DNA from: Flavobacterium succinicans
GTDB taxonomy: Bacteria > Bacteroidota > Bacteroidia > Flavobacteriales > Flavobacteriaceae
Direction of reading: 5' to 3'
Assembly (NCBI RefSeq): GCF_001662485.1
Contig: NZ_JMTM01000065.1
Span: 124,001 to 188,000, forward strand
Length of the DNA stretch: 64,000 nucleotides
Shown piece by piece: positions 44,653 to 52,628 of this stretch. Each line of letters opens with the position of its first letter. Position 1 is the first letter of the stretch. The notes under the pieces were generated by a model. It made no database searches, had not been told where the DNA came from, and was given only the letters and a program-made list of their open reading frames with translations. Made by a program: the position numbers and the translations under genes.

Positions 44653-45048
44653 ATGGCGATCAAAAGAAAAAGAAGATTTCACGCCGAAGTAGCGACCTCT
44701 TCGCTCAGCGATATTATGTTTTTCTTATTGTTGTTTTTCCTAATCATTTCCACATTGGCCAATCCAAATGTGATAAAAATGACCTTGCCCAAAGCCAAGT
44801 CCAACGAAAAAACGAATAAGCAATACATTAGCCTTTCGGTTACCGAAGACAAAAAGTTCTATCTCGATAAACAACCCGTAGCTTTCGAAGACCTAGAAAC
44901 CACTTTGATGGGAAAAATGAGTGGCGAAAAAGACCAAACGGTCATCGTCCGCATTCCATTCAACTTACAAGTTCAAGATTTAGTAGACGTCCTTCAAATA
45001 GGCGTCAAAAATAACCTAAAGTTTGTCATAGCCACCAGTCCAAAATAA
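44653..45048 (+). CDS. exbD: ExbD/TolR-type biopolymer transport protein
   Basis: 131 residues: a short cytoplasmic N terminus, one membrane helix with the catalytic aspartate in SSLSDIMFFLLLFFL, then a periplasmic domain with LTLPKAK-like and ATSPK ends. It works with the ExbB product just upstream. A strong terminator follows. The matching TonB protein is encoded 2.4 kb away on the other strand, beyond a restriction-modification module. Confidence 0.93.
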   Translation: MAIKRKRRFHAEVATSSLSDIMFFLLLFFLIISTLANPNVIKMTLPKAKSNEKTNKQYISLSVTEDKKFYLDKQPVAFEDLETTLMGKMSGEKDQTVIVRIPFNLQVQDLVDVLQIGVKNNLKFVIATSPK

Positions 45049-45077
45049 GTATAATTTGGGCGTGACCCCATAAAAGC

Positions 45078-45118
45078 AAAGGGGCGAATAGCATAGGTGT
45101 TATTCGCCCCTTTACTTT
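45078..45118 (+). terminator. Terminator after exbD
   Basis: AAAGGGGCGAATA and TATTCGCCCCTTT form a perfect 13-base stem with a 10-base loop, followed by a short T-rich stretch. Thirty bases past the stop codon. Confidence 0.85.
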
Positions 45119-45120
45119 TC

Positions 45121-45175
45121 TGCGGTCGGGCTATCCGCGCTACTTCGGTAGCTAGCTCCTATCCCTCACGCATTT
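45121..45175 (-). repeat. Second family of flavobacterial intergenic repeat
   Basis: Read on the minus strand: GAGGGATAGGAGCTAGCTAC, then CGAAGTAGCGCGGATAGCCC and GACCGCA. It is GC-rich compared with its surroundings and contains the paired CTACTTCGGTAG. I recall related GGATAG...GCGGATAGCCCGAC elements at gene ends in Flavobacteriaceae. It sits directly after the exbD terminator. Confidence 0.5.
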
Positions 45176-45280
45176 AACTAAAGCGATTTTAGTGCTAAAT
45201 TAAATATCATTTTTGTCTTGGAAGTTTGAATTGTTTTCTGTTATATTTGTAACCAATGTCTAATGTTGTATAATTTGGTT

Positions 45281-46510
45281 ATGAGTGAATATTTAACTAT
45301 TTCAGAAACAGCAAAGTTGCTTAATAAGAGTACAAAAACGCTTCGTCGTTGGGATGAAGAAGGAAAACTTTCTGCAGTTCGTGAGCCTATGAGTAATTAT
45401 AGAGTTTATAGAAAAAGCGATGTTGAAACTTTATTTGCAGATTTTCTTCAGACGGATGTCCGAGAAACAGTTTCTAATTTTGTCGAGCCAGAAAACGAAT
45501 ACAAGGTTTTAGAACTATTTGCTGGTGCTGGTGGTTTAGCAGTTGGAATGGAAAAAGCAGGATTGAAATGTGTTGCTTTGAATGAAATTGACAAACACGC
45601 TTGTGCAACTTTAAGAAACAATCGACCAAATTGGAATGTTTTGGAAGGAGATATAAAAGATTTTATTTTTTCTCAATACTACAATCAAGTGGATGTTGTT
45701 ACAGGAGGATTTCCTTGTCAAGCATTTAGTTATGCTGGTAAAAGATTAGGATTTGAAGATGCCAGAGGAACTTTGTTTTATGAATTTGCACGTGTTGTAA
45801 AAGAAGTAAATCCGCCAATTTGTATCGGAGAAAATGTTAAAGGGTTATTGAGCCACGATAATGGAAAAACTTTACAAGGTATGATTTCAATTTTGGATGA
45901 AATTGGATACAATGTTGTTCCAGCACAAGTATTAAAGGCTATAAATTATAAAGTTCCACAAAAAAGAGAACGTCTTATTTTAGTTGGAATTAGGAAAGAT
46001 ATTGATTTAAAATATGAATATCCAAAACCTTATAAAAAAATCTATAATCTTTCTGATGCACTTAAAAAAGGAGAATTGTTTGCGTCTAATGTGCAAAAGT
46101 CCAATGGAGCAAAATATCCTGAAAGTAAAAAAAGTGTTTTAGATTTAGTTCCACCTAAAGGATATTGGAGAGATTTGCCAATAGATATCCAGAAGGAATT
46201 TATGGGGGCAAGTTTTTATTTAGGTGGGGGGAAAACTGGTATGGCTAGAAGAATAGGCTGGGATGAGCCTTGCTTAACTTTAACTTGTAGTCCAGCCCAA
46301 AAACAAACTGAAAGATGTCACCCAGACGAAACTCGTCCGTTTACAGTGCGTGAATATGCTAGAATACAAACTTTCCCAGATGATTGGCAATTTTCAGGAC
46401 CACTGGCTCAACAATATAAACAAATCGGAAATGCTGTTCCTGTAAATTTAGGTCGAGAAGTTGGTTATTCGATTATCAAGTTTTTAAATAACTTTTATAG
46501 AGTAAAATAG
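45281..46510 (+). CDS. DNA cytosine-5 methyltransferase with N-terminal helix-turn-helix
   Basis: About 409 residues. Residues 1-60 are a MerR/excisionase-like DNA-binding domain (LTISETAKLLNKSTKTLRRW). The catalytic part has motif I ELFAGAGGLAVGMEKAG, motif IV GGFPCQAFSYAGKRLG with the catalytic Cys, motif VI ENVKGL and the C-terminal QIGNAVPVNLG. An ATG six codons upstream is an alternative start; a -7 box TATATTTG lies at 45242-45249. The neighbouring convergent gene is a PmeII-like nuclease, so this is the protecting enzyme of a type II system. The added helix-turn-helix domain may also regulate expression. Confidence 0.93.
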   Translation: MSEYLTISETAKLLNKSTKTLRRWDEEGKLSAVREPMSNYRVYRKSDVETLFADFLQTDVRETVSNFVEPENEYKVLELFAGAGGLAVGMEKAGLKCVALNEIDKHACATLRNNRPNWNVLEGDIKDFIFSQYYNQVDVVTGGFPCQAFSYAGKRLGFEDARGTLFYEFARVVKEVNPPICIGENVKGLLSHDNGKTLQGMISILDEIGYNVVPAQVLKAINYKVPQKRERLILVGIRKDIDLKYEYPKPYKKIYNLSDALKKGELFASNVQKSNGAKYPESKKSVLDLVPPKGYWRDLPIDIQKEFMGASFYLGGGKTGMARRIGWDEPCLTLTCSPAQKQTERCHPDETRPFTVREYARIQTFPDDWQFSGPLAQQYKQIGNAVPVNLGREVGYSIIKFLNNFYRVK

Positions 46511-46527
46511 AAATCTACATTTCTATT

Positions 46528-47238
46528 TTACTCAAAATATTTTGCTTGAATTTCTAGCGCTAGATTTGAAATCGTTTCTTCTACAATATGACTTCCATCA
46601 ACTTCTAATGCAACGTCTCCAATTGCATCAATCAAGTCAAAGTAAAAATCTTCTTTTCCTGTAAGTCTATACCAAAATTCTTTCCCTATTATGACAGGAA
46701 ATGAGTTAGATATTTTTTTATAATGTGAACTTAATTCAGCTTCTTCACCGTAAATAACTCCAACTATCATATCATTTATTCCAATATTTAAGTTATTTGT
46801 TCTTGCTAAATTTCTAACGCCATTAAAGTGATTAATAACGGTTACTACATCATCGTGATTGATTGTATTTGGACCGGCTTTAAGTTGACAATATTTTCTG
46901 CGTCCATCTATAGCATCAATGAATTCAATATCAATTCCTGATGTCGTTGAACCTAGCCCTTGAAACAATTGGCCTATTAATTTTTGGATTTTCATTCCAA
47001 ATGACGTGTTAATTGATGAGCCTAGAATTCTTGGTAAAACTAAAGCTCTTGCAATACTTTCAGCATTATCATTTCCAGTTAGGAAATTTGCTAAATATTT
47101 GAATAAAAAAGGATTCACATTGTATTCTGACAATTTACTTGCTCGCTTGCAAGCTCCTTCAATATGGCTAGTTACAATTTCACTTCTGAAAAAATCTTTA
47201 GCATTATTTAGTATTTCAATTCTATTTTCTTCTGTCAT
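46528..47238 (-). CDS. PmeII-family type II restriction endonuclease
   Basis: About 236 residues, recognised from the family pattern NPFLFKYLANFLTGN, SIARALVLPRILGSSI, TSFGMKIQKL and above all the nuclease core TTSGIDIEFIDAIDGR followed by KYCQLKAGPNTIN, a PD-(D/E)XK-type site. I start at MTEENRIEIL, because the upstream TTG lies inside a -7 box. It converges with the methyltransferase gene with only 17 bases between, the usual tight pairing of type II systems. Recognition sequence cannot be told from the protein alone. Confidence 0.87.
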   Translation of the reverse strand: MTEENRIEILNNAKDFFRSEIVTSHIEGACKRASKLSEYNVNPFLFKYLANFLTGNDNAESIARALVLPRILGSSINTSFGMKIQKLIGQLFQGLGSTTSGIDIEFIDAIDGRRKYCQLKAGPNTINHDDVVTVINHFNGVRNLARTNNLNIGINDMIVGVIYGEEAELSSHYKKISNSFPVIIGKEFWYRLTGKEDFYFDLIDAIGDVALEVDGSHIVEETISNLALEIQAKYFE

Positions 47239-47256
47239 TTTTTTAAAATTGGTTTT

Positions 47257-47264
47257 CAAAGATA
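47257..47264 (-). promoter_or_regulatory. -7 promoter box of the restriction endonuclease
   Basis: TATCTTTG on the minus strand, 18 bases before the ATG at 47238. It overlaps the alternative TTG start and rules that start out. Confidence 0.65.
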
Positions 47265-47484
47265 GTAATTTTTTTACGTTTTACTTTTTATAGAATGACA
47301 GATAACTTGTCGATTAGTCAGACACATTTTTTATAATAGAACATATAAAGAACTGTCTTCGGTTATACTTTTCTGTTTTTTGGATTTCCTGCAAGGTTTC
47401 TTTTAATCTTGTAGGTATTATTGATGATGGATACTCATATGGGTCTGGAAAAAGACTTTGTAGGAATGAGTTCTGCACAACGAC

Positions 47485-48378
47485 TTAATTCAAGCTAAAA
47501 TTATAAACGATTTTGCCGACTTGTTTCTCTGGTGCGTTGCTGCTAGCATCCCATTTGGTGTTCATTGCTGCAATCTTGGCTTGGTCCAGAAGGCATTTGG
47601 CGGTATTGGTGGTTCCTTTGCTTCCGGCAATGGCGCTTATGGTGTTGCCGTTACGGTCTACGGCTACTTCTACGACTACTTTGCCTACTTCGTTACAAGT
47701 GTATTTTGGGACAGGTTTTGAGATAGCTCTGCGGTTGCCTAGAGAATAGCCTGCGCCTCCACCGGATCCACCGCCGCTTCCTGCGCCATAACCGCTTCCG
47801 GTCCCAATGCCATTTCCGGTTCCGTTGCCACCGCCTGTGCCGCCGCCAGAACCTCCAGAGCCATAATAATCTTTGGCGCTTAAGCTTCCGTTAGCTTTTC
47901 CTTTATTCCCTGTTACTTTATCGTCGCCATCGCCTCCTTTGTTGGAGCCTTTTAGGATGCTCGATAAGGCATCGTTGGTTGTATTAGAAACTTTTGGTTT
48001 TTCGACCACGGTTTTTGGGGTTTCTTTTGGGGTAGGTGTGGTGTTTTTTACTTTTTCTATTTTGGGAATGACTACACTTTCCTCTGTGGCAGTTTCTTGA
48101 GATAAGATGGCCTCGTCTGGAGTTGCCGGTGTGGGAGTAACTTTGGTTTGGTTTTTTACGTCCAAAACTTCGCTTTGGTAATCGGCACCCTGTCCCATTT
48201 CGCTATCGCCAAAGTTGACCGTAAGCCCACCACCGCCGCCGCCAGCAAGTGCTGTAAAAGAATCGGGGTTGTAGGGAGGCCAAAAACGGATAAAAAATAA
48301 AAGCAACAGCAGTATTCCGTAAATTGCTACGGAAAAGGCGATGGCTTTTTTCTTATCTGAGGTAACTGGGGATTGCAT
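47485..48378 (-). CDS. tonB: TonB-family energy transducer
   Basis: 297 residues: N-terminal membrane helix at about 12-30 (AFSVAIYGILLLLLFF), a periplasmic part with a Gly run (residues 46-51), a low-complexity Gly/Ser/Asn segment at about 168-215, and the C-terminal TonB domain with EVGKVVVEVAVDRNGN and KQVGKIVYNFSL. It carries force from ExbBD to outer-membrane receptors. The usual Pro-rich spacer is replaced by the Thr/Pro/Lys and Gly-rich segments. It lies on the strand opposite to exbBD, separated by the restriction-modification pair. Confidence 0.88.
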   Translation of the reverse strand: MQSPVTSDKKKAIAFSVAIYGILLLLLFFIRFWPPYNPDSFTALAGGGGGGLTVNFGDSEMGQGADYQSEVLDVKNQTKVTPTPATPDEAILSQETATEESVVIPKIEKVKNTTPTPKETPKTVVEKPKVSNTTNDALSSILKGSNKGGDGDDKVTGNKGKANGSLSAKDYYGSGGSGGGTGGGNGTGNGIGTGSGYGAGSGGGSGGGAGYSLGNRRAISKPVPKYTCNEVGKVVVEVAVDRNGNTISAIAGSKGTTNTAKCLLDQAKIAAMNTKWDASSNAPEKQVGKIVYNFSLN

Positions 48379-48489
48379 TATGGTTTTGAATTTTAAGTAT
48401 GGGTTAAAAACGCTGAAAAGTACTAAAAATTGTCAAGAAAAGAGGAGCGTTGTAGTGAAAATGATGGCAAAAATTGAGGTTGTGGCTCT

Positions 48490-48590
48490 CTAGCCCCGAT
48501 GGCAGTGGCATCCTTTGCCTTTTTCCTTTAAAAAGGCAAAGATATAACGGACAGCGGGACGATGCTGCCCAGAAAGCCTTTTGTTGCTGC
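48490..48590 (+). repeat. Flavobacterial intergenic repeat, copy 3
   Basis: Starts TAGCCCCGATGGCAGTGGCA, has an inner hairpin CTTTGCCTTTTT paired with AAAAAGGCAAAG, and then GACAGCGGGACGATGCTGCCC. The left end matches copy 1 at 1331 while the inner part differs. It lies between tonB and the downstream dehydrogenase gene. Confidence 0.65.
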
Positions 48591-48612
48591 TCCTAAAAAT
48601 GAAAGTATAAAA

Positions 48613-48640
48613 AAAGGTGCGGTTGATGAGCCGCACCTTT
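48613..48640 (-). terminator. Terminator after the dehydrogenase gene
   Basis: On the minus strand AAAGGTGCGG pairs with CCGCACCTTT around an eight-base loop, with a U run after it. 20 bases past the stop codon. Confidence 0.92.
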
Positions 48641-48660
48641 GGGAAATTTGTATGTTGATT

Positions 48661-49887
48661 TTACACCAATTGTTTCAAAGCGATTTCGAAAGCCGTCGCG
48701 CTAATGTTGGTTTTTGCAGTGCTTAAAGCGTGTGCTTTTACAATAGCATTTTTGATGGTTTCGGACGTGTCTTGAAAGATGGCTTCGTCGGTCATTTGTA
48801 CTTTTTTCTCCATAAAATAGGCGAAAACTCTAGCCATTCCACAGTTGGAAATAAAGTCAGGAATCAAGCTTACTTTGTGGTCAACGTCTTCCATAATTGG
48901 GCCAAAGAAAATTTCTTTGTCGGCAAAAGGAACGTTCGCACCACAAGAGATTACCTCGAGTCCGTTCGCAATCAAACTGTCAATTTGAGATTGAGTTACC
49001 AAACGAGAGGCAGCACAAGGTGTGAAAATTTCTGCACCAATGGTCCATATTTTTTGGTTGATTTCTTCAAATGGAATCATGTTTTCGGAAACCAATTTGT
49101 TGCCGTCTTTGTTTAGGAATAAGGTTCTGATTTCTTCGAAAGAGAAACCATTTTCGTTGATTAATCCTCCGTCTCTATCAATGATTCCAACGATTTTGGC
49201 TCCCATTTCAGCCAAATAAAAAGCTGCTGCTGAACCTACGTTTCCAAAACCTTGAACAATCGCTTTTTTACCTTTGATATCGCCACCGTAAATGCTATAA
49301 TAATGGCCAACAGCTTGAGCAACACCATAACCGGTAATCATATCGGCAACGGTGTATTTTTTGGTTACATCAGGGGAGAATTTTGGGTTTTCGATTACTT
49401 TGATTACGCCTTGACGTAATTGCCCGATGCGATTGATTTTGTCTGCTTCTGTAGGTTTGAAGTGTCCGTTAAAAACACCTTCTTGCGGATGCCAAACCCC
49501 ACATTCTTCGGTCATTGGGATTACTTCGTGGATTTCGTCTACATTCAAATCGCCACCGGTTCCATAATAACTTTTTAATAAAGGAGAAACCGCCTTGTAC
49601 CAACGTTGCAAAACACCTTTTTTTCTTGGGTCGTTAGGGTCAAAGTTGATACCCGATTTGGCACCACCAATTGCTGGTCCTGAAACAGAGAATTTTACTT
49701 CCATCGTTTTGGCTAGAGACAAAACCTCGTTCATATCCAATCCTTTTCTCATTCTTGTACCGCCACCAGCAGCACCTCCACGTAAGGAATTGATTACGGT
49801 CCATCCTTCGGCCTCGGTTTCAGAATCTTTCCAATTGAAGATGATTTCAGGCTGTTTATTTTCGAATTTCTTTAATAAATCTTTCAT
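48661..49887 (-). CDS. Glu/Leu/Phe/Val dehydrogenase
   Basis: A 408-residue NAD(P)-dependent amino acid dehydrogenase. GPAIGGAKSGINFDPNDP holds the catalytic lysine region, and the Rossmann domain is seen as IVQGFGNVGSAAAFYLAEMGAK. ADMITGYGVAQAVGHYYS is also typical. It interconverts an amino acid and its keto acid with ammonia. Whether it prefers glutamate or a branched-chain acid cannot be told. Divergent from the TetR regulator, with a -7 box of its own at 49913-49920. Confidence 0.9.
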   Translation of the reverse strand: MKDLLKKFENKQPEIIFNWKDSETEAEGWTVINSLRGGAAGGGTRMRKGLDMNEVLSLAKTMEVKFSVSGPAIGGAKSGINFDPNDPRKKGVLQRWYKAVSPLLKSYYGTGGDLNVDEIHEVIPMTEECGVWHPQEGVFNGHFKPTEADKINRIGQLRQGVIKVIENPKFSPDVTKKYTVADMITGYGVAQAVGHYYSIYGGDIKGKKAIVQGFGNVGSAAAFYLAEMGAKIVGIIDRDGGLINENGFSFEEIRTLFLNKDGNKLVSENMIPFEEINQKIWTIGAEIFTPCAASRLVTQSQIDSLIANGLEVISCGANVPFADKEIFFGPIMEDVDHKVSLIPDFISNCGMARVFAYFMEKKVQMTDEAIFQDTSETIKNAIVKAHALSTAKTNISATAFEIALKQLV

Positions 49888-49912
49888 TAAAAATGGGTGT
49901 TATTTTGTTAAG

Positions 49913-49920
49913 CAAATTTA
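49913..49920 (-). promoter_or_regulatory. -7 promoter box of the dehydrogenase gene
   Basis: On the minus strand TAAATTTG, matching TAnnTTTG, 26 bases before the start codon. It is about 50 bases from the TetR operator of the divergent gene. Confidence 0.65.
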
Positions 49921-49968
49921 CTTTTTTCAGTATATGAAAAAAAAAATTTCACATTTTTTGAAATATTT

Positions 49969-49984
49969 GATACCAATCGGTATC
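49969..49984. promoter_or_regulatory. TetR operator 1, overlapping its own -7 box
   Basis: GATACC-AATC-GGTATC: inverted 6-base half-sites around a 4-base spacer. Its exact reverse complement occurs at 50603-50618, just before the next gene. It overlaps TATCTTTG, the -7 box of the TetR gene, so binding would block polymerase. Confidence 0.8.
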
Positions 49985-49988
49985 TTTG
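49981..49988 (+). promoter_or_regulatory. -7 promoter box of the TetR gene, almost leaderless
   Basis: TATCTTTG with a TTG 20 bases upstream (-33). Only three bases separate its last G from the ATG at 49992, so the mRNA would start at or just after the first codon. Confidence 0.65.
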
Positions 49989-49991
49989 CGT

Positions 49992-50585
49992 ATGAAGTCG
50001 TCAGAAATTACAAAAGGCAAGGTACTACAAGAAGCAATTACTCTTTTTAATACAAAAGGGTATCGGGCTACTTCGTTGAGTGACATTACCAATGCCACTG
50101 GATTGACGAAAGGTGCCATTTATCGCCATTTTGAAAATAAAGAGCAATTGGAAATCGAAGCGTTTCAAAATATGATGCATTCGATTTTCAATACATTGCA
50201 AAAAAGAATCAAAGCGGAAAGCAACACAAGGGACAAGTTGTTCTGTGTTTTGGAGCTATTTCAAGGCTACATTAATAATCCTTTTTTTAGTGGAGGTTGT
50301 CCTTTACTGAATGTGTCAACAGAAGTTGATGACACCACAATGGTGCTAAAAGACAAAGCCTTACAAGCTTTAACCGTATTTAGAAATTCAATAGAAACGA
50401 TTGTTATCAACGGTAAAACACATAAAGAGGTCAATGCTATTGTGAACGAAAAATTAGTAGCCATTGTTATGATTTCCTCGCTTGAAGGAGCGATTATGAT
50501 GAGCAAATTGCAGGATTCTAATAATGATATAGAAACGGTAGTAAAGCATCTAAAAAATTGGATAGTGGCCGATGTTTTACTATAA
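49992..50585 (+). CDS. TetR/AcrR-family transcriptional repressor
   Basis: 197 residues starting MKSSEITKGKVLQEAI. The N-terminal helix-turn-helix is seen as TSLSDITNATGLTKGAIYRHF at residues about 28-48, and the rest is a helical ligand domain with FSGGCPLLNVSTEVDD in the place where YcdC/AcrR-type relatives have a conserved loop. The two identical operators flanking the gene suggest that it represses itself and the hydrolase gene downstream. The inducer is unknown, but the linked hydrolase hints at a lipophilic ester. Confidence 0.92.
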   Translation: MKSSEITKGKVLQEAITLFNTKGYRATSLSDITNATGLTKGAIYRHFENKEQLEIEAFQNMMHSIFNTLQKRIKAESNTRDKLFCVLELFQGYINNPFFSGGCPLLNVSTEVDDTTMVLKDKALQALTVFRNSIETIVINGKTHKEVNAIVNEKLVAIVMISSLEGAIMMSKLQDSNNDIETVVKHLKNWIVADVLL

Positions 50586-50602
50586 AAAAATTTATCCAAA
50601 AC

Positions 50603-50618
50603 GATACCGATTGGTATC
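50603..50618. promoter_or_regulatory. TetR operator 2, before the hydrolase gene
   Basis: GATACC-GATT-GGTATC, the exact reverse complement of operator 1. It lies 18 bases past the tetR stop and 17 bases before the hydrolase start codon at 50636. Confidence 0.75.
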
Positions 50619-50635
50619 AAAAAACACAAAAGAAG

Positions 50636-51469
50636 ATGAAACTAAAGAGAATGATTCAAAAAAACATAGGATTTTACTTTAATATTTTAGCCTGTGTTCA
50701 CCCAAAAATGCTACAGCGAAAAGGTTTTGCACTTTTTTGCAACCCATTTGCTCATAAAGTGAAACCACATCAAATGCAATTTTTGAAAAAAGGGATTTCT
50801 GAGGTAATTGAGTATGAAAATTATAAAATCCAGACCTATAAATGGGGGAATGGTTCCAAAAAAATACTAATGGTGCATGGCTGGGCAAGTCATTCGTTTA
50901 GATGGAAGAAATATGTGGAGCAGTTGGTGCAACAAGATTTTACCGTTTATGCGCTAGATGCACCTGCACACGGATTGTCTTCTGGCAAAATGATTCATGT
51001 GGTTTTGTATGCTCAAGTAATTGCGATGTTTTTGCAAAGAAAGCCAGAAGTTAACGCAATCATTAGTCATTCTATTGGTGGATTTGCAACGGCTTATTAT
51101 TTGAATCAATACAAGACCAATAACATAGAAAAGGTTGTCATTATGGGGGCTCCAGGCGAAGCTACTGATTTTTTTGACTTTTATAAAAAAACGCTGGGGC
51201 TGAGTTCAAGAGCTTTGGAGCTAATTATCAAGGAATTTGAGTTGCAGTTAGGACAATTGCCTAGCTATTTCTCAACTGCAAAATTTGCAGAGCATCTTAC
51301 TATTCCTGCTTTAATCGTTCATGATAAAGGAGATGAAGCAACGCATCATCACTATTCAATTCGATTAAACAAACACTGGAAAAACAGCCAATTGGTCTTG
51401 ACTGAAGGATTAGGTCACGATTTAAAAAGTAAAGAAGTAATTCAAACGGTTGTAAGTTTTGTCAACTAA
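50636..51469 (+). CDS. Alpha/beta-hydrolase
   Basis: About 277 residues starting MKLKRMIQKNIGF; the start is placed after the second TetR operator. The hydrolase core has LMVHGWASHSFRWKKYVEQL, ALDAPAHGLS, the nucleophile elbow ISHSIGGFATAYYL, an acidic region LIVHDKGDEATHHHYS and the catalytic histidine in GLGHDLKS. Cytosolic esterase or lipase-like. It probably forms a two-gene unit with the TetR repressor. Confidence 0.88.
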   Translation: MKLKRMIQKNIGFYFNILACVHPKMLQRKGFALFCNPFAHKVKPHQMQFLKKGISEVIEYENYKIQTYKWGNGSKKILMVHGWASHSFRWKKYVEQLVQQDFTVYALDAPAHGLSSGKMIHVVLYAQVIAMFLQRKPEVNAIISHSIGGFATAYYLNQYKTNNIEKVVIMGAPGEATDFFDFYKKTLGLSSRALELIIKEFELQLGQLPSYFSTAKFAEHLTIPALIVHDKGDEATHHHYSIRLNKHWKNSQLVLTEGLGHDLKSKEVIQTVVSFVN

Positions 51470-51485
51470 CATGCTTAAAAAAAAA

Positions 51486-51517
51486 ATGCCGCTGCTGATG
51501 ATGATCAGTAACGGCAT
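51486..51517. terminator. Hairpin terminator between converging genes
   Basis: ATGCCG and CGGCAT form the outer stem, with an inner CTGAT-GATG-ATCAG hairpin, flanked by A-run and T-run on the two sides. It lies between the hydrolase and the chalcone-isomerase-like gene. Confidence 0.7.
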
Positions 51518-51560
51518 ATCCTTTTTTGGGCAAAAAGGGGGATTGTGCGATGCTTTTATT

Positions 51561-52151
51561 TTATTTTATTTTTCCTAAGAGTGCATCTTTAAGTTCAGCA
51601 TCTACAGGATTGTTAGATAACCAAATTCCAAAAAAAGCTTTTTTAAAATCAAACCCCGGAATTTTCCCTTCTAATTTGTTGTTTTTGTATACTAAGATTG
51701 CTTTTTCTGTAGAAGAATAAATCAAATTAAAAGCATCATTTTCTACTGTTGCTTCTCGATTTAATAGTTCTTCTAACTTATCCAATTGCATTTTGATTTG
51801 CGGGAGATTTTCTTCACCAATAGATTTCACCATCCCCTTGTGTAAAGATTTTGAAAGCTTTTGTGAACTCACCAAAGAAGAAGTAATTTGCAAACGAATG
51901 CCCATATTAGTATCGCTTTCTAAAATATCCTTAGCATCTTCTGATAATTGTGTCAAATACAAAGCTTGTACATAAACATCTGTCCAAAATTTTGTTCGAG
52001 ATCCGAACCCGTTCAATTGTAATTTTTGATTCTCAAAATCGATGGTTCTTGGAACTGTAACCCCATTGATCTTAAATTTTTCTTGGGCAATTCCTTTTGA
52101 AAATGAAAGTGTTAAAAAGAATACCACAAGTAAAGTAATCGCTTTTTTCAT
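51561..52151 (-). CDS. Chalcone-isomerase-like secreted protein
   Basis: About 196 residues starting MKKAITLLVVFFLTLSFSKG, a clear signal peptide. The mature part begins with the family pattern KINGVTVPRTIDFENQKLQL and NGFGSRTKFWTDVYVQALYL, and later has DAFNLIYSSTEKAILVYKN. Bacterial members of this group are thought to bind fatty acids or other small hydrophobic molecules rather than act on chalcones. The start was chosen for the signal peptide; the frame extends further upstream but without coding character. Confidence 0.88.
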   Translation of the reverse strand: MKKAITLLVVFFLTLSFSKGIAQEKFKINGVTVPRTIDFENQKLQLNGFGSRTKFWTDVYVQALYLTQLSEDAKDILESDTNMGIRLQITSSLVSSQKLSKSLHKGMVKSIGEENLPQIKMQLDKLEELLNREATVENDAFNLIYSSTEKAILVYKNNKLEGKIPGFDFKKAFFGIWLSNNPVDAELKDALLGKIK

Positions 52152-52226
52152 AAATTGTACTGAATTAAATATAGAGTGCAAATTTATAGTAAGCCAAAGG
52201 TTATTCAATATAGATTTTTGACCCAC

Positions 52227-52628
52227 TGATAAGTATTAAGCATTTTGTTTTAATTTAAGTCGGTATCATTTAGTAAGTCAAAATATTAATTTAAAAAAAT
52301 AAAATTTACATTATTATTATGTTAAATTATTGTGTATTTAAAACATGATAAAATGGCTCTTTTGATCAATAAGTTAAATTTTTCATAGTGATGACAGATT
52401 AAAAGTCGTATTCTCTGTTCTAAAAACGGATGATCTTTCTGTTTTTAAAAAAATCTTATTTTGTGCAAAAACAGAAGATTCTAGACCATATTTTTAGCGA
52501 TGTACAAAAAAAAATGTCAATTATTTTAAACAAAAGCTAAATTGACGAAATCGTTTGAGTTTTTAATATATAAATTCTACTTTTGGATTCAAAATTTGAA
52601 TACTTACTTAATATAAACTAAATACAAC
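52227..52628. other. Non-coding AT-rich gap before the acyl-CoA dehydrogenase
   Basis: About 400 bases of very AT-rich sequence. It contains one GGTATC half-site like that of the TetR operator (CGGTATCATT at about 52261) but no second half. No gene or RNA recognised. Confidence 0.4.

Noticed and set aside
49969..49984. Operator as control site for the divergent dehydrogenase gene
   Set aside because: The operator is about 50 bases from the dehydrogenase -7 box and its twin lies before the hydrolase, so control of the dehydrogenase is possible but not supported.
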